Positions 1 through 6,603 are shown, numbered from the stretch's first letter. The stretch: DNA of 11,178 bases from Christensenella sp036660175 (GCA_036660175.1 JAVXBD010000042.1:1-11178), one strand, 5' to 3'. The notes: generated by a model not told the origin, from the sequence alone. Numbers and translations are program-made.

Positions 1-161
1 AAACGAATCTATATCCTGTGCCGCTAAATATCCACTATTCTCTTTTCAAATCGGAGTTTCTCACTTGCACTTTCTCACTCATTTCACCTCTGTTCTGTCT
101 ACCCACAAACCTCGCAAAGCCACGCTTGCATTTCAACACTTGCCCATTCCACTTTATTCTT
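1..161. other. Region downstream of the glycerol operon, no intact gene
   Basis: No complete gene and no convincing hairpin plus T-tract terminator is visible here for the minus-strand operon that ends at 162. On the minus strand there is a plausible ribosome binding site (GAGGTG, about 72-77) followed by an ATG near 69, but the frame closes after 15 codons. Another minus-strand frame is open from about position 38 to the window edge (SGYLAAQDIDSF). Together these could be the broken start of a further operon gene, but they could equally be chance. Confidence 0.3.
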
Positions 162-542
162 TCAACCCCTCAAACCCCCGCTTAATCTGTCCACTTCCAC
201 TCTTGTCGCAGTCTTTGTTGCAACCAAATCAACACCCGTATTAAGAATATTTTCGACAATCACATCGCCGCACTTCACAGGTGCAGTAATTTGTACACGA
301 TTTAATCGTTTCATACACGTCATCACCAGCTTTTTAGGAATTGCCCCGCTTGTCTTTACAGGGATACGTGAAAGTTCTGCACCGTCAAGCTTCACCGTGC
401 TTGTCACCACTCGCATGGGATTACTAATCTCATTTTTCGCATAAATACTGCCACGTTCACACCCTGCGCCCTTGATATTTCCCTGCTCATCTGCACAAAT
501 CCGACAGCCTTTCGGACAAACAATACACGTTAATTCCTGCAT
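162..542 (-). CDS. DUF1667 family cysteine-rich protein (probable Fe-S electron-transfer subunit)
   Basis: This 126-residue protein begins with the DUF1667 pattern CxxCPxGC (Cys6, Cys9, Cys13), with a further cysteine at 28; these are suited to hold an iron-sulfur cluster. The family feature VVTSTV follows, then IPVKTS and PVKCGDVIVENILNTGVDLVAT. An upstream ATG at 560 is in frame, but the start at 542 is preferred: a strong GGAGG lies five bases before it and the protein begins MQELTCIVCP, as the family does. The gene overlaps the 3' end of the FAD oxidoreductase gene by 13 bases, so the two are probably translationally coupled. In Clostridia this family commonly sits after GlpA-like and GlpB-like oxidoreductases and may fill the electron-carrier place of GlpC; that role is inferred from context. 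The family usually ends shortly after the VAT motif, but this copy carries about 16 more residues ending in SGGLRG. Confidence 0.88.
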   Translation of the reverse strand: MQELTCIVCPKGCRICADEQGNIKGAGCERGSIYAKNEISNPMRVVTSTVKLDGAELSRIPVKTSGAIPKKLVMTCMKRLNRVQITAPVKCGDVIVENILNTGVDLVATKTATRVEVDRLSGGLRG

Positions 543-1771
543 AACTCCTCCACTAAGCAAATCTCAATTTCACCATTCGCTTTTTCCATCAGCTTTTTGG
601 GAATGCGTATCTTTTCCATCTCTCCAGGTGTCACAAACTCCCTTTTGTATTTTGCAATCACCATCTCTGCGCTTTTTACAACAAATTGAATATTTTGATA
701 CGCATCATTTACTCGAAAAAACACTTCCAAAAACTCTGGAATATTACGCACTCTTTGCGGTAGCACATAAGTAATGCCTGCTCCATGTTTTAGACTGATA
801 TAGCTTTCTTTGTTTTTTTCTGCATACAGCGCCGCACTTTTCCCTGCACGCTGGCTTTCTTCCGTCACAAAATCCACCAAATCATGCACCTGCGCCACGT
901 TTCCACATGCAAAAATGCCGTCTACCGTTGTCTGCATATCTTCATATACAATCGGTCCTTTTGTGCAAGCGTCTATCTGCACTCCCGCCTCTTTTGAAAG
1001 CTCATTTTCAGGAATCAGTCCCACCGACAAAAGCACAGTGTCGCATTCAATTTCAAATTCCGTTTCTTTTTTAGGCATTCTGTGTTCGTCCACTTCGCAT
1101 ACTGCGACAGACGATACACGCTTTTTTCCATTGATTTTTGTAATCGTACTCGATAAATATAAGGGAATATCAAAATCGTCCAAACACTGCACAATATTTC
1201 TGCGCAACCCTGCCGAATATGGCATCAGCTCTACACACGCCATCACCTGTGCGCCCTCAAGCATCATGCGTCGTGCCATAATCAGTCCAATATCTCCCGA
1301 GCCGAGTATCACAACTTTTTTGCCGACCATACAGCCTTCCATATTCACATACCGCTGTGCCGTACCTGCCGTAAAAATACCTGCTGGACGTGTCCCTGCA
1401 ATACCGATTGCTCCACGGGCACGCTCTCTGCATCCCATTGCAAGCACAATCGCCTTTGCTTCAATCACACAATACCCCTGCTCGTTTACATAGTGAATTT
1501 CTTTGTCTTTTGTAATACGCAGCACCATCGTATTCAGCTTTAGCTCAATATCTCCCAGCTCCTGAATAAACCGTTCGGCATACTCAGGTCCAGTCAGCTC
1601 TTCGTTAAAATAATGAAGCCCAAAGCCATTATGGATACACTGATTGAGTATGCCGCCCGCCTCAAAATCCCGCTCCAGTATCATCACTTTTTGCGCGCCT
1701 TGTTTTTTGGCTTCGATTGCCGCCGCAAGCCCCGCCGGTCCTGCCCCCACAACCACAACATCATACACCAT
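530..1771 (-). CDS. NAD(P)/FAD-dependent oxidoreductase, GlpB-like partner of glycerol-3-phosphate dehydrogenase
   Basis: A 413-residue two-dinucleotide-binding flavoprotein of the pyridine nucleotide-disulfide oxidoreductase fold. The N-terminal FAD site is GAGPAG (residues 9-14), a second Rossmann motif GSGDIG (157-162) fits NAD(P)H, and the FAD-closing motif GIFACGN lies near residue 305. It has no redox-active CxxC or CxxxxC pair next to the FAD motif, so it is not a thioredoxin or lipoamide reductase; a lone Cys45 sits in ILNQCIHNGFG. The ATG at 1771 overlaps the stop of the GlpA-like gene by one base (TGATG), with GAGGAG eight bases upstream. A TTG three bases earlier is possible but less likely. 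The protein probably forms a complex with the GlpA-like and DUF1667 proteins and moves electrons from glycerol-3-phosphate to a nicotinamide or other carrier. The acceptor is not known from sequence. Similar flavoproteins also occur beside sarcosine oxidase-like enzymes, but glpK argues for the glycerol role. Confidence 0.85.
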   Translation of the reverse strand: MVYDVVVVGAGPAGLAAAIEAKKQGAQKVMILERDFEAGGILNQCIHNGFGLHYFNEELTGPEYAERFIQELGDIELKLNTMVLRITKDKEIHYVNEQGYCVIEAKAIVLAMGCRERARGAIGIAGTRPAGIFTAGTAQRYVNMEGCMVGKKVVILGSGDIGLIMARRMMLEGAQVMACVELMPYSAGLRRNIVQCLDDFDIPLYLSSTITKINGKKRVSSVAVCEVDEHRMPKKETEFEIECDTVLLSVGLIPENELSKEAGVQIDACTKGPIVYEDMQTTVDGIFACGNVAQVHDLVDFVTEESQRAGKSAALYAEKNKESYISLKHGAGITYVLPQRVRNIPEFLEVFFRVNDAYQNIQFVVKSAEMVIAKYKREFVTPGEMEKIRIPKKLMEKANGEIEICLVEELCRN

Positions 1772-3210
1772 CAATTTTTCTCCTCTTTTGTCCGCCCGCT
1801 TACGATATATGTGCCTGCCACGTCCTGTAAGATGTCCTGCATGGGCTTTTTAAAATGCTGGGCAATCACCTCATGAATACGTGGCTCGCAAAATCCGCCC
1901 TGACACCGTCCCATACCGCTTCCACACCGCCGCTTAACACCGTCCAGTGTTTTTGGCGCAAGCGGTCTGTTTAAAATATCCAGTATTTCGCCTTGCGTAA
2001 TGGTCTGACATCTGCACAATACCTTGCCATAATCGGCATTTTTCTTGATAAGTGCATCTTTTTGCTCGTCGCTGAGTTCATGAAACCGAACGACATGCCG
2101 CTCGTCTATATGATTTTGTTTGGGCGAAAGCCTCAATCCCTGCTCACCCAAAATCCGCACCAAATCTTCAGCAATTGCAGGTGCAGAGGAAAGCCCAGGG
2201 GATTTAATGCCTGCCGCATTGATAAATCCTTTTATCTTTGTTGCACCCACCACAAAATCTTCTCCCGCAATGGCACGTAGCCCCGCAAAATTGCGTATGT
2301 TTTGCGAAAAATCAATGTTCGGCACAGATTTTATTGCCTTTTGCCTCACAAATTCAAGTTCTTCCTTGTGCGTGCTTGTATCGTCACGCTCTTTTGCCAC
2401 TCTGTTGTCTGGACCAGCAAATAAATTCCCGTGGATTGTCGGTGCTACCACAACTCCCTTTCCCTCAGCCGTTGGGCATTGAAAAATAACATGCTGCACA
2501 AGCTCGCCCTGCGGTTTATCAAATAAATAGTATTCGCCTCGTGCAGCGGTGATTTTAAGCCCCTCTCCGCCTGCCATACCATAAATCAAATCCGCATAAA
2601 GTCCTGCAGCATTGATGATATAGCTTGCCATAAATTCCTGCTGATTTGTTTTGACAATAAATTTTTCGTCTTGTCTTTGAATGCTCATTACTTCGTTTTC
2701 AAGATAGCATTCCACACCGTTTCGTATCGCTGTTTCAATCAGTGCGGCGGTATATTCCCAAGGGCTTACAATGCCGCATGTTCCTGCATAAAGCGAACCG
2801 CAAATCTCTTTTGAAAGGTTTTTTTCCATGGCAAGCGTCTGTTCTTTATTCAAAAGTTTCAGCTCTGGCACACCGTTTTTGATGCCATTTTCATATAAAT
2901 GCGCTAAAGTCTTTTTTTCGTCCTCAGAAAAAGCCACCACCAGCGAACCTTTTTTTTGCAGTGGTATATCCAGCTTTTTGGCAAGTTCATATGCAAGTAT
3001 ATTCCCACGCACATTATATTTCGCCATCAGCGTATGCGGTTCGGGGTCAAATCCAGCATGAATAAGCGCACTGTTTGCCTTTGTACTGCCGCATGCCACA
3101 TCGTTTTCTTTTTCGATGAGTACCGTCCTGCATTCATATTTTGAAAATTCATATGCAGCCGCACACCCCGTAATACCGCCGCCAATGACCAATATATCTG
3201 TTTGTACCAT
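1771..3210 (-). CDS. glpA: GlpA-like FAD-dependent glycerol-3-phosphate dehydrogenase with C-terminal [2Fe-2S] domain
   Basis: A 479-residue DAO-superfamily flavoenzyme expected to oxidise glycerol-3-phosphate to dihydroxyacetone phosphate. The FAD motif GGGITG lies at residues 10-15, followed by the family pattern SALIHAGFD (47-55). The FAD-binding end of the catalytic domain is seen at AAGIKSPGLSSAPAIA (332-347). The C-terminal part is a BFD-like [2Fe-2S] domain with Cys399-x-Cys401 and Cys436-x4-Cys441 inside GMGRCQGGFC; an extra cysteine at 429 is not part of the usual quartet. This domain distinguishes it from the oxygen-using, peroxide-forming GlpO and points to electron transfer to partner subunits. 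The ATG at 3210 has AGAGGGG upstream. The gene lies 24 bases after glpK and overlaps the next gene by one base. The short form of this family also includes L-2-hydroxyglutarate oxidases, but the neighbour glpK makes glycerol-3-phosphate the best substrate. Confidence 0.87.
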   Translation of the reverse strand: MVQTDILVIGGGITGCAAAYEFSKYECRTVLIEKENDVACGSTKANSALIHAGFDPEPHTLMAKYNVRGNILAYELAKKLDIPLQKKGSLVVAFSEDEKKTLAHLYENGIKNGVPELKLLNKEQTLAMEKNLSKEICGSLYAGTCGIVSPWEYTAALIETAIRNGVECYLENEVMSIQRQDEKFIVKTNQQEFMASYIINAAGLYADLIYGMAGGEGLKITAARGEYYLFDKPQGELVQHVIFQCPTAEGKGVVVAPTIHGNLFAGPDNRVAKERDDTSTHKEELEFVRQKAIKSVPNIDFSQNIRNFAGLRAIAGEDFVVGATKIKGFINAAGIKSPGLSSAPAIAEDLVRILGEQGLRLSPKQNHIDERHVVRFHELSDEQKDALIKKNADYGKVLCRCQTITQGEILDILNRPLAPKTLDGVKRRCGSGMGRCQGGFCEPRIHEVIAQHFKKPMQDILQDVAGTYIVSGRTKEEKN

Positions 3211-3234
3211 GCTTTTTATGCCCCTCTGTTTGTT

Positions 3235-4707
3235 TTATTCTGTCATTGTTTTTTTAACGGCACTGTGCCACCCTGCAATATAACCCTTTACTTTTTCTTC
3301 GGGCATGGCAGGCCGAAACCGTTTATCCAGTGTCCATTGCTTTGCAATTTCTTCTTTATCATTCCAGATACCCGTTGCAAGTCCTGCCAGATATGCCGCA
3401 CCCAGTGCGGTTGTTTCCCTCACCCTCGGGCGCACAACAGGTGTCCCTGTGATGTCTGCCTGAAACTGCATCAGAAAATTATTTGCAGATGCACCGCCGT
3501 CTACCTTTAAACTGCCCAATTTAATTTTGGTATCCAGTTGCATCGCCTCAAGTAAATCACGGGATTGATATGCAATGCTTTCAAGCCCTGCACGAATGAT
3601 ATGATCCGCCGTTGCCCCACGTGTCAAGCCACAAATCGTACCACGTGCATACATATCCCAGTATGGTGCGCCCAGCCCCGTAAATGCAGGGACGAGATAC
3701 ACACCGTTGTTGTCCGAAACTTTTTGTGCAAAATATTCGCTGTCTTTTGAATCCCGAATCAGCCGCATTTCATCACGCAGCCATTGAATCACCGCTCCGC
3801 CCATAAAAACGCTGCCCTCAATGGCATAGTTAATATCGCCTTTTTGCGTTGCCGCAATGGTGGTGAGCAGACCGTTTTTGCTATAGCAAAGCTTTTCGCC
3901 CGTATTCATAAGCAAAAAGCACCCTGTACCATATGTATTCTTTGCCTGCCCAGCCAAAAAGCACGCCTGCCCAAAAAGTGCCGCCTGCTGATCGCCTGCC
4001 ATACCCGCAATAGGGATATTTGTTCCATATAAATTGGCATATCCGTATACCTCGCTAGAGCTTTTCACCTCAGGCAGCATACATTTTGGAATATCCAGTT
4101 CTTTTAAAATCTCATCGTCCCAGTCCAGCGTCCTTATATTAAACATCATCGTGCGTGATGCATTTGTATAATCTGTAATATGTTTTTTGGTTAAATTCCA
4201 CAAGAGCCATGTGTCCACCGTTCCAAAAAGCAGCTCTCCGTTTCTGGCACGTGTGCGTGCCCCTGCCACATGGTCAAGTATCCACTTTACTTTTGTTGCA
4301 GAAAAATAAGCATCAATCACAAGCCCCGTATTTTCTTTGATATAAGGCTCAAACCCCTTTTTTTTGAGCTTTTCACAAATATCCGCCGTACGTCTGCACT
4401 GCCAAACAATCGCATTATAAATCGGTCTGCCCGTATCCTTTTCCCATACAATGGTGGTTTCACGCTGATTGGTGATGCCGATTGCCGCAATTTTTTGCAT
4501 AGAAATCCCTGCAAACTCAATTGCTTCCTCCATCACACCGTATTGTGATGAAAAAATCTCCATTGGATCATGTTCCACCCACCCAGCACGTGGGAAAATC
4601 TGTTTAAATTCTCGCTGTTTGACACAAATAATGTTTTGGTCTTTGTCAAAAATAATACATCTGGAACTGGTCGTTCCCTGATCGAGTGCAATGATATAAT
4701 TCTTCAT
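3235..4707 (-). CDS. glpK: Glycerol kinase
   Basis: A 490-residue cytoplasmic FGGY-family kinase that phosphorylates glycerol to glycerol-3-phosphate using ATP. Visible family signatures are DQGTTSSR (9-16), the glycerol-binding NQRE (80-83) and Tyr134 in IDAYFSATK, VDTWLLWNLT (164-173), TNASRT (181-186), GMAGDQQAALFGQ (235-247, with the substrate-binding Asp239), KNTYGTG (256-262) and the C-terminal VDGGASANNFLMQFQ. Length and domain order are full and normal. The ATG at 4707 is preceded by GAGAGGTG at good spacing. It is the first gene of the operon, with a promoter about 40 bases upstream and a short leader. In many Firmicute GlpKs the segment before the GMAGDQ motif carries a histidine phosphorylated by the PTS protein HPr (YHFYG-type loop). 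Here the segment is shorter and reads VYGYANLYG, with no histidine, so PTS activation is unlikely. No glycerol facilitator gene is in the window. Confidence 0.97.
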   Translation of the reverse strand: MKNYIIALDQGTTSSRCIIFDKDQNIICVKQREFKQIFPRAGWVEHDPMEIFSSQYGVMEEAIEFAGISMQKIAAIGITNQRETTIVWEKDTGRPIYNAIVWQCRRTADICEKLKKKGFEPYIKENTGLVIDAYFSATKVKWILDHVAGARTRARNGELLFGTVDTWLLWNLTKKHITDYTNASRTMMFNIRTLDWDDEILKELDIPKCMLPEVKSSSEVYGYANLYGTNIPIAGMAGDQQAALFGQACFLAGQAKNTYGTGCFLLMNTGEKLCYSKNGLLTTIAATQKGDINYAIEGSVFMGGAVIQWLRDEMRLIRDSKDSEYFAQKVSDNNGVYLVPAFTGLGAPYWDMYARGTICGLTRGATADHIIRAGLESIAYQSRDLLEAMQLDTKIKLGSLKVDGGASANNFLMQFQADITGTPVVRPRVRETTALGAAYLAGLATGIWNDKEEIAKQWTLDKRFRPAMPEEKVKGYIAGWHSAVKKTMTE

Positions 4708-4744
4708 ACAAGCACCTCTCTTGACTTTATTAAATGATATTTCT

Positions 4745-4773
4745 ATTTTACTTCATTTTTCTGATTTTAACAA
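4745..4773 (-). promoter_or_regulatory. Sigma-A type promoter of the glpK operon
   Basis: On the minus strand TTGTTA (4768-4773) and TAAAAT (4745-4750) are separated by exactly 17 bases. Transcription would start near 4738, giving a leader of about 30 bases before the glpK ATG at 4707. That is too short for a riboswitch or antiterminator hairpin, so control is more likely at initiation. Confidence 0.6.
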
Positions 4774-4787
4774 GCGTAACTTCCAGC

Positions 4788-4824
4788 ATTGTGAATCTAT
4801 TATCAATCTATTTCCTTGCACAAT
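4788..4824. repeat. Operator-like repeats upstream of the glpK promoter
   Basis: The octamer AATCTATT occurs twice, at 4794-4801 and 4805-4812, 11 bases apart, about one helical turn. The pair is flanked by the inverted hexamers ATTGTG (4788-4793) and CACAAT (4819-4824). The block lies 15-50 bases upstream of the glpK -35 box, a position typical for an activator or upstream operator. The regulator is unknown and the repeats are short, so chance is possible in AT-rich DNA. Confidence 0.3.
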
Positions 4825-4950
4825 TCTGCATATTTAAAAGGCAATCCACGCACAAACACCCCCTCGCAGATTCTTATTGTTCAAAATCCTTCGCCTGTCT
4901 AAGCCAAAATAAATATGTTTCGTTTTTTTGCTTTTGTTTTTTTAATGTAG

Positions 4951-4959
4951 TGCTATAAT
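4951..4959 (+). promoter_or_regulatory. Extended -10 promoter of the secreted-protein gene
   Basis: TGCTATAAT is a perfect extended -10 element (TGnTATAAT). No good -35 box is seen at the usual distance; the upstream sequence is a T-rich run, which can serve as an UP-like or weak -35 region. The predicted start near 4966 gives a leader of about 30 bases containing AAGGAAG (4981-4987), eight bases before the ATG at 4996. Confidence 0.6.
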
Positions 4960-4995
4960 AGTAGTAACAAAAACTGTTTTAAGGAAGCATCATTC

Positions 4996-5464
4996 ATGAA
5001 AAAATTGCTACTGCAATCATCGCTGTATTACTCTGCACATCTGTTGCTTTTGCATATGCAGCACCGGATAAAAGAATGCCAAATCCTTTTGTATCAGTCG
5101 CAGATGCTGCTGAAGCACAGTCAAACCCCGACATCACGCTAAGTCCACTGCCAAAGGGCGTAGCACAGGGGTAATCGAAAAAGAACCTGTTTTGGCGCAG
5201 GTCGATTTTATCTACAAGAAAGATTCCTATACCTTTAGAATCTCTCTCGGCCAAGACGATATTTTAGGTATGTACATGGATTTTTCAAACACAAAAGAGT
5301 TTTTCTCAGGTGATACCGCCTACACCATCTCTTATAATAGCGAAGGCAAAGAGGGCAGAAGTGAATCAAAAATCTCTGACCGTCCATATTCCATCGCCAC
5401 CTCATAAAGACACACCAAAGACAAGCTCGCCTTTATGAGCAAAGCACCAATGCCTGCCAAATAA
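4996..5464 (+). pseudogene. Frameshifted gene for a small secreted DUF4367-like protein
   Basis: The ATG at 4996 follows a ribosome binding site but its own frame gives no sensible protein. If one A is restored to the run at 4999-5004 (6 to 7), the product becomes MKKIATAIIAVLL..., a classical signal peptide with cleavage near AFA-YA, followed by a mature part with RMPNPFVSVADAAEA and PDITLSPLPKG. That frame stops at TAA 5172-5174. Restoring one G to the run at 5168-5171 (4 to 5) joins it to the next frame, VIEKEPVLAQVDFIYKKDSY..., which ends at TAA 5405-5407. The same frame continues beyond that stop as RHTKDKLAFMSKAPMPAK to a second TAA at 5462-5464, just before the terminator, so the 5405 stop may also be a lesion. 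The repaired product would be 137 or 156 residues. The MPNPF motif and the pattern of the C-terminal half resemble small secreted DUF4367-like proteins of Lachnospiraceae; this is from memory and moderate. Promoter and terminator are intact. Sequencing error in the homopolymers is a real alternative. Confidence 0.65.
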
Positions 5465-5480
5465 CCATTGATTCCATTCG

Positions 5481-5511
5481 GAAAGGGAGGGCATGGCTTC
5501 CTTTTATTTTT
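5481..5511 (+). terminator. Intrinsic terminator after the secreted-protein pseudogene
   Basis: AAAGGGAG (5482-5489) pairs with CTTCCTTT (5497-5504), including one G-T wobble, around a 7-base loop. The 3' arm runs into a T-rich tract (TTTTATTTTTAT). It lies 17 bases after the TAA at 5462-5464 and 20 bases before the next start codon, so the following gene needs readthrough or a promoter I cannot clearly see. Confidence 0.6.
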
Positions 5512-5530
5512 ATGATAACAGAGGTTTTTT

Positions 5531-6136
5531 ATGTTACAAAAAGAAGATATTATCGCATATTGTATGCAGTTTCCCATGGTCTATGAAGATCACCCGTTTC
5601 ATGATGCGACGACCGTATTTCGGCACACTGGCAACCACAAAAGTTTTGTGTTTCTGATTTTTTCGCATGAAAGACTGCACGTGAATTTAAAATGCAATCC
5701 TGCTCGTTCGGATTTATTGCGCCAGTCTTTTGAGGGAGTTATTGCTGGGTATCATATGAATAAAACGCATTGGAACAGCGTTTTTTTGGATAGTGATGTG
5801 CCAGATGCAGAGATTTTAAAGTTGATTGACCATAGCTTCTTGCTGACACGTCCCACCATTAAAAAGCAAAAAATCCAACCGCATTACGTATATATCCTGC
5901 TGTGCGGGGACGGCTCGCTGTATACAGGCTGGACAACCGACTTACAGCACAGACTTCATGCGCATCAAGAGGGCAAAGGCGCAAAGTACACCAAATCCAG
6001 ACTGCCCGTAAAGCTCGTCTATCACGAAACCTTTGAAGATAAGTCTTCTGCCTTAAAGCGAGAATATCAAATCAAGCAATTAACCAAAACGCAAAAACAC
6101 GCCTTGATAAAAGCCTCCAAATCCGCCGATTTTTAG
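5531..6136 (+). CDS. MmcQ/YjbR domain fused to a GIY-YIG nuclease domain
   Basis: A 201-residue protein made of two recognisable parts. Residues 1 to about 112 match the MmcQ/YjbR (DUF419) fold, a small alpha/beta domain often annotated as DNA-binding; the best markers are HPFHDATT, LHVNLKCNP and the family signature GYHMNKTHWNSV (73-84), followed by a LIDHSF helix. Residues from about 117 form a compact GIY-YIG endonuclease domain of the YhbQ/UPF0213 type: YVYIL (119-123), LYTGWT (130-135), Arg141, the AKYTKSRLPVKLVY strand, and ALKREYQIKQL (174-184) with the metal-binding Glu178. All expected catalytic positions appear present. ATG 5531 has AGAGG six bases upstream. The usual YhbQ protein is a single domain of about 80-100 residues, as is YjbR at about 115, so this is a fusion joined by a lysine-rich linker (KKQKIQ). 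Substrate and role are unknown; DNA repair or processing is inferred only from the nuclease fold. Confidence 0.9.
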   Translation: MLQKEDIIAYCMQFPMVYEDHPFHDATTVFRHTGNHKSFVFLIFSHERLHVNLKCNPARSDLLRQSFEGVIAGYHMNKTHWNSVFLDSDVPDAEILKLIDHSFLLTRPTIKKQKIQPHYVYILLCGDGSLYTGWTTDLQHRLHAHQEGKGAKYTKSRLPVKLVYHETFEDKSSALKREYQIKQLTKTQKHALIKASKSADF

Positions 6137-6138
6137 GT

Positions 6139-6405
6139 CTATTCCACTACCGCCGCCTCAAAAACCGCCTGTATCTTTTCCATGGTCGGCACACCCTCAT
6201 GGATTTTTTTATCGTCCACAAAAAAGGTCGGCACATACCAATACTCATATCCGTCCGTTTTGGCTGGTTCTTTGTTTTCGTCAATTACTTCCATTTCAAT
6301 TTCTTGATAAGCTGGATATTTTTGCTTTAATTCTTCCATCATACAAAAAGCCTGCTTGCAGTAAGGGCAGGTACTCATCATAAACATCTTGATTTTTTTA
6401 GCCAT
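6139..6405 (-). CDS. Glutaredoxin-like thioredoxin-fold protein
   Basis: An 88-residue single thioredoxin-fold domain with a CPYC active site (Cys13 to Cys16) after the first beta strand IKMFMMS, and the cis-proline motif VPTFFVDD (Pro59) before the last strands. The CPYC pair is the classical dithiol glutaredoxin sequence. An extra Cys21 lies one helical turn after the active site. The length is normal for a glutaredoxin. The protein probably reduces disulfides or acts as a small thiol carrier in the cytoplasm; whether glutathione or a thioredoxin-type reductase is the electron source cannot be seen, and many Clostridia lack glutathione. The start at 6405 has GGAG eight bases upstream. The gene converges with the GIY-YIG gene with only two bases between the stop codons. 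Confidence 0.9.
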   Translation of the reverse strand: MAKKIKMFMMSTCPYCKQAFCMMEELKQKYPAYQEIEMEVIDENKEPAKTDGYEYWYVPTFFVDDKKIHEGVPTMEKIQAVFEAAVVE

Positions 6406-6440
6406 TTTGATTTCTCCATTTCATTCATTACTCTTTTATT

Positions 6441-6469
6441 GATAAACAGATTTTATTATTTTTTAACAA
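6441..6469 (-). promoter_or_regulatory. Possible promoter of the glutaredoxin-like gene
   Basis: On the minus strand TTGTTA (6464-6469) is followed 17 bases later by TTTATC (6441-6446). The -35 box is fair, but the -10 box is a weak match, so this is only a candidate. It lies about 36 bases upstream of the start codon. Confidence 0.3.
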
Positions 6470-6603
6470 TCCCAAGTTGTTTATTTTCCTTACATTCTTC
6501 CGTTTTTGGTGTCCGCCGCCTACCCGCTTCTTTAAGGTAACGAGAGCCGAATCCACACGTTTTTCGCTTGCCGCTTGCCCGCACTGCTTCGTTATGCTAA
6601 ACT
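6470..6603. other. GC-rich noncoding island between divergent-use genes
   Basis: The spacer 6406-6703 separates the glutaredoxin gene from the end of the ABC operon. Its core, about 6500-6600, is much richer in G and C than the AT-rich flanks and contains the tandem heptamer GCTTGCC at 6566-6572 and 6573-6579. On the minus strand one frame stays open for 46 codons (6459-6596), from NEAVRASGKRKTCGFGSRY to KQLGIVKK, but it has no ATG and no ribosome binding site; another frame is also open across the core. I see no stable long hairpin and no known RNA family. It could be a small RNA, a dispersed repeat or a gene remnant. Confidence 0.35.

Noticed and set aside
810..1493. Plus-strand 227-residue ORF
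   Set aside because: It lies wholly inside the FAD oxidoreductase gene on the other strand, is Ser/Thr/Pro-rich as expected of an antisense shadow, and has no family features.
1771..1774. TTG at 1774 as the start of the FAD oxidoreductase
   Set aside because: It is possible, but ATG at 1771 gives better ribosome binding site spacing, the common TGATG overlap and the family-typical N-terminus MVYDVVVVGAG.
4708..4995. CcpA cre-like site in the glpK upstream region
   Set aside because: I looked for the TGNAANCGNTNNCA pattern on both strands and found no adequate match.
4994..5254. Minus-strand 86-residue ORF opposite the secreted-protein pseudogene
   Set aside because: It has no ribosome binding site, and the plus strand explains the region with a promoter, signal peptide and terminator.
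5511..5516. TATGAT as a -10 box for the GIY-YIG fusion gene
   Set aside because: No -35 or TGn extension is present at suitable spacing, and it overlaps the terminator T-tract, so it is not supported as a promoter.
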